From: Dehalococcoidia bacterium UBA3254
Lineage (GTDB): Bacteria; Chloroflexota; Dehalococcoidia; Dehalococcoidales; UBA3254
Length of the DNA stretch: 5,358 nt
Assembly (NCBI GenBank): GCA_002362735.1
Contig: DEUU01000328.1
Span: forward strand, 1-5,358
Reading direction: 5' to 3'
Notes under the pieces: model-generated
Databases searched by the model: none
Seen by the model: the letters and a program-made list of their open reading frames with translations, nothing else
What the model was told of the DNA's origin: nothing
Part shown: positions 1 to 5,220 of the stretch, one piece after another
Layout of the letters: each line of letters opens with the position of its first letter
How positions within the stretch are numbered: the first letter of the stretch is position 1
Program-made: the position numbers and the translations under genes

Positions 1-824
1 CAAGCTGGTTCGCACCTCAACGACGTGCTACGGCGATGGCTTTATGGCTGGTGGGTGGTTTCTTGGGCACTGTCGCGCTGGATATCGTGGGACCGCTGCT
101 GGTTGCCCACTTTGACTGGCGTTTCCCCTTCCTGAGTTTTGCCGCCGTGGGAATATTATCTTCTCTGGCACTCATGCGCTTCGGAAAAGAATCCCCAAAT
201 TCAAGAGGGCATCATAATCTCAATATCATGGCATCATTCCGGTTCTTTCGCAGCGGGTTGATGTGGTCTTGCGGGATGGTCCAGTTTGTCAGGCTGGCCG
301 TTATGCAGGGAATATCGTTTTGGCTGCCCACCTTTCTTATGGAGGAAAGGGGATTTTCCATGGGTAACGTCGGTATCCTGGTTGCGGTTCAAGCCTTGCT
401 GACGGCTCCCTCTAATCTTATCGGGGCGGCAATCTCGGACAGGATGAGAAATCCCCCGGTCGTTATAGAGGTCTCATTACTTGTACTTGCGGTAACCACC
501 GCTTTATTCGCTTCCGTATCCAGTAATATTTTGCTAATTGCCCTGATATGTATCAATTCCATCTTTGTGCAAATGTACTTCGGGCCGCTTTTTGCTATTC
601 CCCTGGAAACACTGGGACAGCAACAGGCTGGCATTTCAACCGGTTTCGGTAATTTCTTTGCGAATGTAGGCGGCCTGGTTTCAGTTTATGTACTTGGTAT
701 CTTGAGGGATTCGACGCAATCACTGAATTCCGGGTTCTACGTGATTACCGGCATCTCTATAGCAGGTCTATTAGCTACTTTCTGGTTGGCCAGAATAAGA
801 AAAAGAACCAAGCCTTCTGGCTGA
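1..824 (+). CDS. Major facilitator superfamily (MFS) transporter, 5'-truncated by the window edge
   Basis: The open frame is already running at base 3, reading SWFAPQRRATAM into the ATG at 36, so that ATG is internal and the true start lies to the left. About 273 residues remain. From the frame's ATG (residue 1) the hydrophobic stretches are roughly 1-23, 30-48, 76-98, 110-132, 142-160, 164-190, 203-222 and 234-252, eight in all. This fits helices 5-12 of a 12-helix MFS protein, with a polar central loop at about 50-72 after helix 6. The WF-P-x-R-R-A-T-A-M segment, the GP at 19-20 and DWRFPF at 27-32 are typical of MFS helices 4-6. G130 followed by D135, R136 and R138 matches the motif-A repeat in the second half. 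The protein would sit in the cytoplasmic membrane and move a small solute; the substrate cannot be told. The gene ends 76 bases before the flavin reductase gene, probably in the same operon, so its solute may feed that enzyme (inference). Confidence 0.9.
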   Translation, partial: SWFAPQRRATAMALWLVGGFLGTVALDIVGPLLVAHFDWRFPFLSFAAVGILSSLALMRFGKESPNSRGHHNLNIMASFRFFRSGLMWSCGMVQFVRLAVMQGISFWLPTFLMEERGFSMGNVGILVAVQALLTAPSNLIGAAISDRMRNPPVVIEVSLLVLAVTTALFASVSSNILLIALICINSIFVQMYFGPLFAIPLETLGQQQAGISTGFGNFFANVGGLVSVYVLGILRDSTQSLNSGFYVITGISIAGLLATFWLARIRKRTKPSG

Positions 825-900
825 CGCTCCATACCAAATTAGCGCAGTCGGTAATAACTAAGAAAATAGAGGAAAAGCGTAGTAGAAAGGAGAGTTTGAT

Positions 901-1935
901 ATGGCCGACAACTATGATTGGCTTTTTCAGAGACGCGTAATCGGTTCCAAAATGGCACCGAATCTTCTTGTGCTCCAACCTCTGGAACGGGGAGACGGAA
1001 CAGTTGAAGGCAAACCCAGTGAATCAGCATATAACTGGTATCGAAAACTGGCTGCCGGTCACTGGGGTATCCTTTTTGTAGAAAACACCACCTGTTCAGA
1101 TAATCCGGTTGAAAGAGGTCACTTGCCTAACGGATTATTGATGACTGAGAATAATCTTCCCGAATTCAGGCGGCTGGTTCGAGAGATAAAGGACGTAAGT
1201 CCGGAAACGGTTCTGATGGTACAACTTAGCACTGGTTCGCCAGGCAACGATCATGAAGGGAATAAAAACTTCATGAGTCTGACTCCCTCAGTCATTAGCA
1301 GGTCGTTGGTGAACGTGGTCAAAGGAGCAGTTCTGGCAGCCGAAGCCGGTTTTGATGGGATAGACCTAAAGCTCTGCCACGGACATCTCACGTTTCAACT
1401 CTTGAGTGAGGCGAATAGTAGGCAGGATGAATGGGGCGGAGAGACCCTCAGACAGAGGGCTTGCTTTGTTATAGAAGCAGTCCAAAGGATCAGGGAGGAA
1501 CTGGCCCACAAGAATAAGAAAAACTTCATCATTGGTGCCCGGGTTTCAGAGCCCAACTTGGCCAACTTGAGGGATATTGTTACCATCCTGGATAGGGATT
1601 TACATCTCGACTTCATAAATGTTTCTAACTTCCCGGATATGTTCAATGCCGACGCCATTTCCGTTCTTACACAAGTGGTGAAGATGATGGAGCCGCAAGC
1701 AGCTGTAATTCAATCTGGCTTCACATCATATTTAGCCAACCACGGAAACCCGGTTGAAAAAATGAGACTCGCTCTTCAAACAAGATTAGCCCCGGCATTT
1801 CTAGGTTTCGGTCGACAGGCTATTGCTGACCCATTGACTCCCGAAAAACTTAAAAACAATCGATTTGAAGAAATAAACTGGTGTAAGCGGTGCAATAGCT
1901 GTTTCGCACAAAAGGGATGCAAGCATTATAGTTAG
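901..1935 (+). CDS. NADH:flavin oxidoreductase, Old Yellow Enzyme / 2,4-dienoyl-CoA reductase type
   Basis: 344 residues, the length of a single FMN-binding TIM barrel. AAAGGAG at 886-892 lies 8 bases before the ATG and settles the start. Family marks in order: a degenerate N-terminal strand MAPN (18-21); GILFVE (56-61); VQL at 107-109; the active-site helix region at about 152-190 containing CHGHL, N172, R174, D176 and WGG (178-180); GARVSE (212-217); a C-terminal FMN-phosphate-type loop GFGRQAIADP (302-311). The tail carries four cysteines as C-x2-C-x2-C-x5-C (C328, C331, C334, C340), resembling the [4Fe-4S] binding end of dienoyl-CoA-reductase-like enzymes, but the protein stops there and lacks the second flavin/NAD domain. 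Such enzymes reduce activated C=C bonds; this substrate is unknown. Oddities are K157 and H162 where many relatives have His and Tyr, and STG where many have an H-x-G-R motif. Fold certain, reaction uncertain. Confidence 0.9.
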   Translation: MADNYDWLFQRRVIGSKMAPNLLVLQPLERGDGTVEGKPSESAYNWYRKLAAGHWGILFVENTTCSDNPVERGHLPNGLLMTENNLPEFRRLVREIKDVSPETVLMVQLSTGSPGNDHEGNKNFMSLTPSVISRSLVNVVKGAVLAAEAGFDGIDLKLCHGHLTFQLLSEANSRQDEWGGETLRQRACFVIEAVQRIREELAHKNKKNFIIGARVSEPNLANLRDIVTILDRDLHLDFINVSNFPDMFNADAISVLTQVVKMMEPQAAVIQSGFTSYLANHGNPVEKMRLALQTRLAPAFLGFGRQAIADPLTPEKLKNNRFEEINWCKRCNSCFAQKGCKHYS

Positions 1936-2335
1936 ACACAGATAAAAACTACCAGACCTTTATTCATTGTAAATTACCTATTCACAACACTGGGTAGCTT
2001 TTCAGCTTTTAATTGGTGGTTGATCCGACAAATGCACTTTTGGTATCCAACTCATCATGACAACTGCTCCGGATTGAAAATTCGCGTTCAAACTCACAAG
2101 TTTGCACAAAATGGTGCACCAACTTAATTCTGTTTGTGATGAGAATTACTGGAATTCGTAAATAAGACGGTCAGTTTCGACTCCAGCCTTATTGTTTTTT
2201 GATAATAATGTTAGTGGTTCAAGTGGTCTCGAAGGGACGATTCCTTACTTTACCTTCAACCTGGAATTGTTTTTTCCGCATAAAGTATTGTTACTTGGAG
2301 ATTAGGAGAATCTGTATTTGTATCAAATTATTTAA
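1936..2335. other. Intergenic region with inverted repeats, no convincing gene
   Basis: About 400 bases between the 3' ends of the convergent oxidoreductase and cytochrome b genes. All six frames are broken by stops or lack family-like sequence; a plus-strand open frame starting at 2199 runs antisense into the cytochrome b gene and is not credible. Inverted repeats seen: CTCATCA (2051-2057) with TGATGAG (2137-2143); CAAACT (2089-2094) with AGTTTG (2099-2104); TGCAC (2103-2107) with GTGCA (2114-2118); and the terminator-like hairpin at 2161-2200. No tRNA-like cloverleaf was recognised. Confidence 0.6.
2161..2200 (+). terminator. Possible Rho-independent terminator
   Basis: AATAAG (2161-2166) pairs with CTTATT (2188-2193). 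Inside, GG (2169-2170) can pair with CC (2183-2184), and AGT (2173-2175) with ACT (2180-2182) around a TTCG tetraloop. The stem is followed by GTTTTTT (2194-2200). The T run is good, but the stem is AT-rich and interrupted, and it lies 226 bases past the oxidoreductase stop, so it may end a long 3' tail of the transporter-reductase transcript. It works only on the plus strand. Confidence 0.4.
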
Positions 2336-3070
2336 CTATTCGGTCTCATTTCCGGTGAACCAGTTTATTAGTAAACGGAAATTATTTTTATTCGCAAATA
2401 CAAAAATAATATGGATAATCGCAAGCAGGGTCAGTAATACACCGGATATATCATGAATCAGGGTTGAAACGTATAGTAAGCCGGAGTTAATGGTGATATT
2501 CAGTGATATTGTCTTGATAATACCCGTGACGAATACTTCGCTTCCTAAAATAGTAAATGCCAAGAAAGCTGACCTCTGAGAAGCGTGATACTTTCCCGAG
2601 TCTAGCTGTTTTTTCCCAAGCAGATATTTTTTAACCGTGCCTTCAACGATATCTACGTTATCTGGTAAAAGATACCAGTATTTCTGCATTCCTATAAAAT
2701 CAACTATGAAACAACATCCAAAAAACATAGTCGTGACCAAACCAATAAAATGAAAATTCGCAACTAGGTAAGTAGGATTTGTTCTTAAGAAATATCCGGA
2801 GATCACTAAAATAAATATGCCCGCCGAAGTACCCCAGTGTTCCAGGAAAGAAAAGGGGGTATGACGTTTTTTAGAAATCACATGCAGTTTTCTCGTTATC
2901 GAACGTGTAAATAGTATTCCAATAAAACCCAATATTAAGCCAGCGGCGGCACTGATTACAGTCACTATAACATAGCTAGTAAACAGATCAATTCCGATAT
3001 TGAGTATCCATAAAACACCTGAAGTAAGGAATAGTAATAATCCTATTGCTAAAGAAACCTGTATGATCAT
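2336..3070 (-). CDS. Di-heme membrane cytochrome b, formate dehydrogenase gamma-subunit-like
   Basis: 244 residues with about six transmembrane stretches (near 5-27, 33-55, 81-95, 105-127, 168-188, 200-227). The last four resemble the four-helix cytochrome b of formate dehydrogenase-N gamma and related NiFe-hydrogenase/thiosulfate reductase subunits. Candidate heme ligands: H78 in LEHWG before SGYF, H107 in NFHFIG, and H206 and H220 in the last helix; the 14-residue spacing of the last pair is the same as in E. coli FdnI (H155/H169). YHASQ (161-165) ahead of a VTG motif matches the Y-x-x-x-Q...TG pattern of the family. It would pass electrons between quinone and a partner across the membrane. 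The two extra N-terminal helices are unusual for the family. No dehydrogenase, reductase or iron-sulfur subunit is adjacent; the upstream gene encodes a cytochrome c, a likely partner. No Shine-Dalgarno is evident, and an in-frame stop lies upstream with only the ATG at 3070 after it. Confidence 0.82.
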   Translation of the reverse strand: MIIQVSLAIGLLLFLTSGVLWILNIGIDLFTSYVIVTVISAAAGLILGFIGILFTRSITRKLHVISKKRHTPFSFLEHWGTSAGIFILVISGYFLRTNPTYLVANFHFIGLVTTMFFGCCFIVDFIGMQKYWYLLPDNVDIVEGTVKKYLLGKKQLDSGKYHASQRSAFLAFTILGSEVFVTGIIKTISLNITINSGLLYVSTLIHDISGVLLTLLAIIHIIFVFANKNNFRLLINWFTGNETE

Positions 3071-3074
3071 AATT

Positions 3075-3104
3075 TTTATATTAATCTTAAATATCTTTTA
3101 TCAA
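3075..3104 (-). promoter_or_regulatory. Possible promoter directly abutting the cytochrome b start
   Basis: On the minus strand TTGATA (3104-3099) is followed after 18 bases by TATAAA (3080-3075); an overlapping TAATAT (3083-3078) could serve as the -10 box instead. The start codon begins only 4-7 bases after these boxes, so a transcript made here would have almost no leader, consistent with the absence of a Shine-Dalgarno. The 115-base gap between the cytochrome genes (3071-3185) is very AT-rich, so chance matches are likely. Confidence 0.3.
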
Positions 3105-3185
3105 TAATATAATCTCAATATTTTCAGTGCCTTTTATCTCAGGTAGTTTTCAAAAATAGAAAATATCCTTAAAATAGTTTTCTCC

Positions 3186-3527
3186 TCACGGATTTAAAAA
3201 GGAAGCAATAGAAGCGATTTGTTCCTGGGTCAGTGTTCGACCAGTATTATGACTGTGAAGAAAGCTCTGAAGCTGTGCTTTTGTCAATTTGGTATTGATG
3301 GTACTAGACCGGTGACACCTCATACAGTAAGACTGAAATAGCAACGCTCCGCCAGGTGCAGGAGATATAGTTTGGGGTAAACTAGTTGTTGGTGGAGGTA
3401 TTACCCCGGTTGAATCAATGTTATGCGTCAATAGATATATTCCGTATGCGATACTTATGGAAATTACCCAAACAAGGCAAATTGAAAAAAGAGCAAACCA
3501 AACTCTATTGATGTCTTTCGTGCCCAT
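3186..3527 (-). CDS. Membrane-anchored monoheme c-type cytochrome
   Basis: 113 residues. A single N-terminal membrane segment (about 10-33) is followed by a proline/threonine-rich linker (about 43-58) and a small class-I-like heme domain with one CMRCH site (C68, C71, H72). The end, LTQEQIASIASFLNP, is the usual C-terminal helix of these domains. The layout predicts an uncleaved anchor with the heme outside the cytoplasmic membrane. No methionine occurs after CMRCH; H91 and H93 sit about where the distal methionine normally lies, so bis-histidine ligation is possible (inference). It is first in a probable minus-strand pair with cytochrome b, 115 bases upstream of that gene, suggesting electron exchange between the two. 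The ATG at 3527 has no clear Shine-Dalgarno but has a TATAAT box just upstream. Function beyond electron transfer is unknown. Confidence 0.87.
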   Translation of the reverse strand: MGTKDINRVWFALFSICLVWVISISIAYGIYLLTHNIDSTGVIPPPTTSLPQTISPAPGGALLFQSYCMRCHRSSTINTKLTKAQLQSFLHSHNTGRTLTQEQIASIASFLNP

Positions 3528-3538
3528 TTATTTCAATG

Positions 3539-3565
3539 ATTATAGGTAAAGTAGATTAGTTCCAA
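3539..3565 (-). promoter_or_regulatory. Probable promoter of the cytochrome c/b pair
   Basis: On the minus strand a consensus TATAAT (3544-3539) is preceded by TTGGAA (3565-3560), four of six matches to TTGACA, with a short 15-base spacer. The -10 box ends 11 bases before the cytochrome c ATG, so transcription would begin about 3-6 bases before the start codon, giving a leaderless or nearly leaderless mRNA. Confidence 0.4.
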
Positions 3566-3652
3566 GTTGATAAATTTACACATGTATAAGTCTAGCATAT
3601 TCACCTGATAAACATTAAGTATATCTTGGTTATGCTTCAAATCATTCTCCTA

Positions 3653-3684
3653 ATAAATGCATATGGCCGCATATATGCATTTAT
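3653..3684. repeat. 12-bp perfect inverted repeat between divergent genes
   Basis: ATAAATGCATAT (3653-3664) and ATATGCATTTAT (3673-3684) are perfect reverse complements separated by the 8-base spacer GGCCGCAT. It lies 126 bases upstream of the cytochrome c start and 95 bases before the regulator stub. There is no T run, so it is not a standard terminator. An operator for a dimeric regulator, or a cruciform, are the likeliest readings. Confidence 0.6.
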
Positions 3685-3778
3685 AAAACCAACTGGATTG
3701 GGGGAATATGAACGGGACATAAGGCACCTCGAACAGGTCCAATATACCGGAAAATATAAACCCAAGGGTGGTTTTAGT

Positions 3779-3931
3779 ATGACTTCGGGTGAAGGAAAAA
3801 AAGGCCAAAGCAAGCTCGGCCAGGGTAACCATCTGCTGATGACAAAGTTTTATATCCCTGGGGTGCGTCCCGACCATGTATTCGGCACCCGCCTCATCGA
3901 TCTGTTGAATCAAATTGATACTTTTATGTGA
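3779..3931 (+). pseudogene. N-terminal stub of a MalT/LuxR-type ATP-dependent transcriptional regulator
   Basis: A 50-residue frame starts at the ATG at 3779, with AAGGGTGG at 3764-3771 as a plausible ribosome binding site. Residues 19-43 (LLMTKFYIP, then R-P-D-H-V-F-G-T-R-L, then LLNQ) match the signature that opens MalT-like regulators (LLxTKLxxPxxRxxxVxRxRLxxxLN). In intact relatives of roughly 900 residues this is followed at once by a Walker A site, then a TPR-like region and a C-terminal LuxR helix-turn-helix. Here the similarity stops at LLNQ, and the frame ends six codons later in tandem stops TGA-TAA. No Walker A or later part is visible downstream in any frame. The gene has probably lost about 95% of its length by deletion; a functional micro-protein is the less likely alternative. 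The same frame is open upstream to a TTG at 3626, but that part resembles nothing and overlaps the inverted repeat. Confidence 0.65.
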
Positions 3932-3946
3932 TAATCACAAATTGTT

Positions 3947-3953
3947 AGGAGGG
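3947..3953 (+). promoter_or_regulatory. Very strong Shine-Dalgarno of the 38-residue ORF
   Basis: AGGAGGG lies 7 bases before the ATG at 3961. It is the closest match to the anti-Shine-Dalgarno sequence in the window, and the main reason to believe the short ORF that follows is, or was, translated. Confidence 0.65.
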
Positions 3954-3960
3954 TTGTTCC

Positions 3961-4077
3961 ATGAAAAGTTCACGGTTAAGTCCAGAACAGGTGACCGCAA
4001 ACCCGGTAGCGCTTTACAGGGTATTTAAGATTGGAAATATTCTTTTCACCTTGCACTGGAGTAATTTCTCTTTGTAA
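3961..4077 (+). CDS. Small hypothetical ORF (38 residues), leader peptide or gene remnant
   Basis: ATG at 3961 to TAA at 4075-4077. The protein begins MKSSRLSPEQVTANPVALYR and ends in FTLHWSNFSL; residues 22-38 are weakly hydrophobic, with no clear membrane helix, cysteine motif or signal peptide. No family was recognised. Support comes from the near-perfect ribosome binding site at ideal spacing. It lies 29 bases after the regulator stub and 92 bases before the TfoX-domain gene, with a repeat/hairpin element in that gap. It could be a leader ORF controlling the downstream operon, the cut-off N-terminus of a lost gene beside the truncated regulator, or a true micro-protein. The sequence cannot decide between these. 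Confidence 0.4.
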   Translation: MKSSRLSPEQVTANPVALYRVFKIGNILFTLHWSNFSL

Positions 4078-4113
4078 AGGTGGCGGGTGTCTTTCCGGAA
4101 TACTGGGGAAGTC

Positions 4114-4150
4114 ACCACTTTAGTAACCACTATAATAACGTTATAGTGGT
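4114..4150. repeat. Three-half-site repeat with hairpin upstream of the TfoX-SRPBCC operon
   Basis: Two tandem 12-base units, ACCACTTTAGTA (4114-4125) and ACCACTATAATA (4126-4137), agree at 10 of 12 positions. The second unit also starts a perfect 10-bp inverted repeat: ACCACTATAA (4126-4135), spacer TAACG, TTATAGTGGT (4141-4150). A 10-base palindrome, ATAACGTTAT (4135-4144), overlaps the centre. The element ends 19 bases before the TfoX-domain ATG and has no following T run, so an operator or an RNA hairpin affecting translation is more likely than a terminator. Confidence 0.6.
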
Positions 4151-4169
4151 GTATGGATGGTGAGGGTTT

Positions 4170-4517
4170 ATGGCATACAATCTGGAACTGGAAGACAGGA
4201 TCGACCGGCTGTTGGCTAGACTGGGTAACGTATCTAAGAAGCGGATGTTTGGTGGCGTCGGTTACCTGATGAAGGGGAATATGTGTTTTGGCATACATCA
4301 AGAATCCTTGCTTCTTCGTACTAGTCTTCAACAGTCAGAAGCGCTTATGGAAAGTGAATATTTCACTCCCTTTGATATAACCGGTAAACCAATGAAAGGA
4401 TGGGTATTAGTCTCACCCGATGTACTGGAAACAGACGATCAACTATTGGATTTCTTAAGTCTTTGTATTGATTTCGTAAAAACTTTACCTGATAAAAAAC
4501 AAAGGAGTTCATTATGA
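4170..4517 (+). CDS. TfoX N-terminal domain protein (TfoX/Sxy family)
   Basis: 115 residues, about the size of a stand-alone TfoX N-terminal domain. Supporting motifs: a short N-terminal helix (about 5-19), KRMFGGVGY (24-32) as the family signature, LLLRTS (47-52), PFDITGKPMKGWVLVSP (67-83) and a C-terminal helix (about 88-105). The C-terminal domain found in Sxy/TfoX competence regulators of Haemophilus and E. coli is absent, so a competence role should not be assumed; the biochemical role of the lone domain is poorly known. GGTGAG at 4159-4164, 5 bases before the ATG, is the ribosome binding site. Its stop overlaps the next gene's start in ATGA, so the two proteins are made together. The repeat at 4114-4150 just upstream may control the operon. 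Family assignment is secure; function is not. Confidence 0.9.
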   Translation: MAYNLELEDRIDRLLARLGNVSKKRMFGGVGYLMKGNMCFGIHQESLLLRTSLQQSEALMESEYFTPFDITGKPMKGWVLVSPDVLETDDQLLDFLSLCIDFVKTLPDKKQRSSL

Positions 4518-4912
4518 TAAGCAAGAACCTCCGGCAATCAGTAACATTTCAAGCCAGTCCGCATGAGATATACGAGATATTGATGGATCCCCAAAAACAT
4601 TCGGCTTTAACAGGGTCCACCGTAAAGCTAGAAAGAAAAGTCGGTACCAGGTTTTCAGTGTATGATGGCGATATCCATGGTGAAAACCTGGAACTCATAC
4701 CTGACCGGAAGATTATTCAGTCATGGCATTATGCCGATTGGCCGGAAAACCTTTACTCGAAAGTGACTTTTTCTCTAAAAGAAGCGTCCAACGGTACACT
4801 TCTCTCCTTTAGACAGATCGGTATTCCTCAGAAATATTACGAGGAAATTAAACAGGGATGGAAGGATTATTATTGGAATCCAATGAAGGAAATGTTAAAG
4901 AAGCAGAAATAA
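4514..4912 (+). CDS. SRPBCC-fold protein, AHSA1 (activator of Hsp90 ATPase homolog 1)-like
   Basis: 132 residues covering one complete START/Bet v1-like domain. In order: VTFQASPHEIYEIL (10-23), HSALTGS (29-35), KVGTRFSVYDGDIHGENLEL (42-61), RKIIQSWHYADWPE (65-78), SKVTFSL (82-88), GTLLSF (94-99) and the C-terminal helix with GWKDYYWNPMKEML (115-128). The H-x-x-x-TG, vGtrFsvyDG and GW-x-x-YYW pattern is diagnostic of AHSA1-type members. These form a deep hydrophobic pocket for small ligands in the cytoplasm; the bacterial members are mostly uncharacterised, and a co-chaperone role is not implied. AAAGGAG at 4501-4507, 6 bases before the ATG, and the 4-base ATGA overlap with the TfoX-domain gene indicate tight co-expression. 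No helix-turn-helix or second domain is attached. Confidence 0.92.
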   Translation: MISKNLRQSVTFQASPHEIYEILMDPQKHSALTGSTVKLERKVGTRFSVYDGDIHGENLELIPDRKIIQSWHYADWPENLYSKVTFSLKEASNGTLLSFRQIGIPQKYYEEIKQGWKDYYWNPMKEMLKKQK

Positions 4913-4927
4913 CCGGGGGCATCAAAG

Positions 4928-4958
4928 AATATCATCTTAATATCAGTTTGTTGATATT
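4928..4958 (+). repeat. AATATCA direct repeat and hairpin after the SRPBCC gene
   Basis: AATATCA occurs at 4928-4934 and 4939-4945. The second copy pairs with TGATATT (4952-4958) around the loop GTTTGT. It lies 26 bases past the SRPBCC stop, where a terminator is expected, but the stem is weak and the bases after it (TCAAACTTTATT) are not a clean T run. A weak terminator is possible. Confidence 0.35.
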
Positions 4959-5029
4959 TCAAACTTTATTCACTAGTGCCTTAATTCCAACACAATATTG
5001 GTAATTGATCTGCCTTCCGGTTTTATTTT

Positions 5030-5056
5030 GTTGAACAATTACTCTGATTGTTCAGC
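5030..5056. repeat. Inverted repeat forming a 10-bp hairpin
   Basis: TGAACAAT (5032-5039) and ATTGTTCA (5047-5054) are perfect reverse complements with the 7-base loop TACTCTG. Adding a T-G wobble (5031/5055) and a G-C pair (5030/5056) gives a 10-pair stem. It has no T run in the correct position for either strand. It may be an RNA-processing hairpin, operator or chance. Confidence 0.4.
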
Positions 5057-5220
5057 TTATCTATTGGTAAAAGAACTAAAGATGGAGAAATTGAGATGTA
5101 ACCAATAATTATCCAACAAGGAAACAGGAAAATGTATTATGTAGACGAATAAACTAACAATACGAATAGAGCCCGGTAGGTTTTGAAGGTACTTATTTTA
5201 ACGAGTGAGATGGACCTGGA

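Larger units (their letters stand above)
4913..5220. other. Intergenic region without a convincing gene
   Basis: 308 bases between the convergent SRPBCC gene and the minus-strand gene at the right edge. Frames are short and broken in both directions. It holds the AATATCA repeats at 4928-4958 and a hairpin at 5030-5056, neither with a proper T run. No tRNA or terminator could be firmly called. Confidence 0.6.

Noticed and set aside
2213..2227. Two AGTGGT copies resembling the half-sites at 4114-4150
   Set aside because: Only a six-base match, in a gap between convergent gene ends; chance is the better explanation.
2199..2456. Plus-strand open frame of 85 codons
   Set aside because: Runs antisense into the cytochrome b gene, shows no family resemblance, and has no good ribosome binding site; it also begins inside the terminator-like element's T run.
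3626..3778. Upstream extension of the regulator stub to a TTG codon
   Set aside because: The extension has no resemblance to the family, spans the 12-bp inverted repeat, and the ATG at 3779 has its own plausible ribosome binding site.
3650..3913. Minus-strand open frame of 87 codons
   Set aside because: It is antisense to the regulator stub, whose plus-strand reading matches a known signature.
3940..4040. Possible riboswitch ahead of the TfoX operon
   Set aside because: Compared by eye with the conserved cores of common classes (TPP, c-di-GMP, ykkC, cobalamin); none matched.
4014..4331. Minus-strand open frame of 105 codons
   Set aside because: Largely antisense to the well-supported TfoX-domain gene and the repeat element; no recognisable motif.
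5060..5110. Short plus-strand frames after the 5030-5056 hairpin
   Set aside because: Only about a dozen to twenty codons before stops, with no start plus ribosome binding site and no recognisable family.
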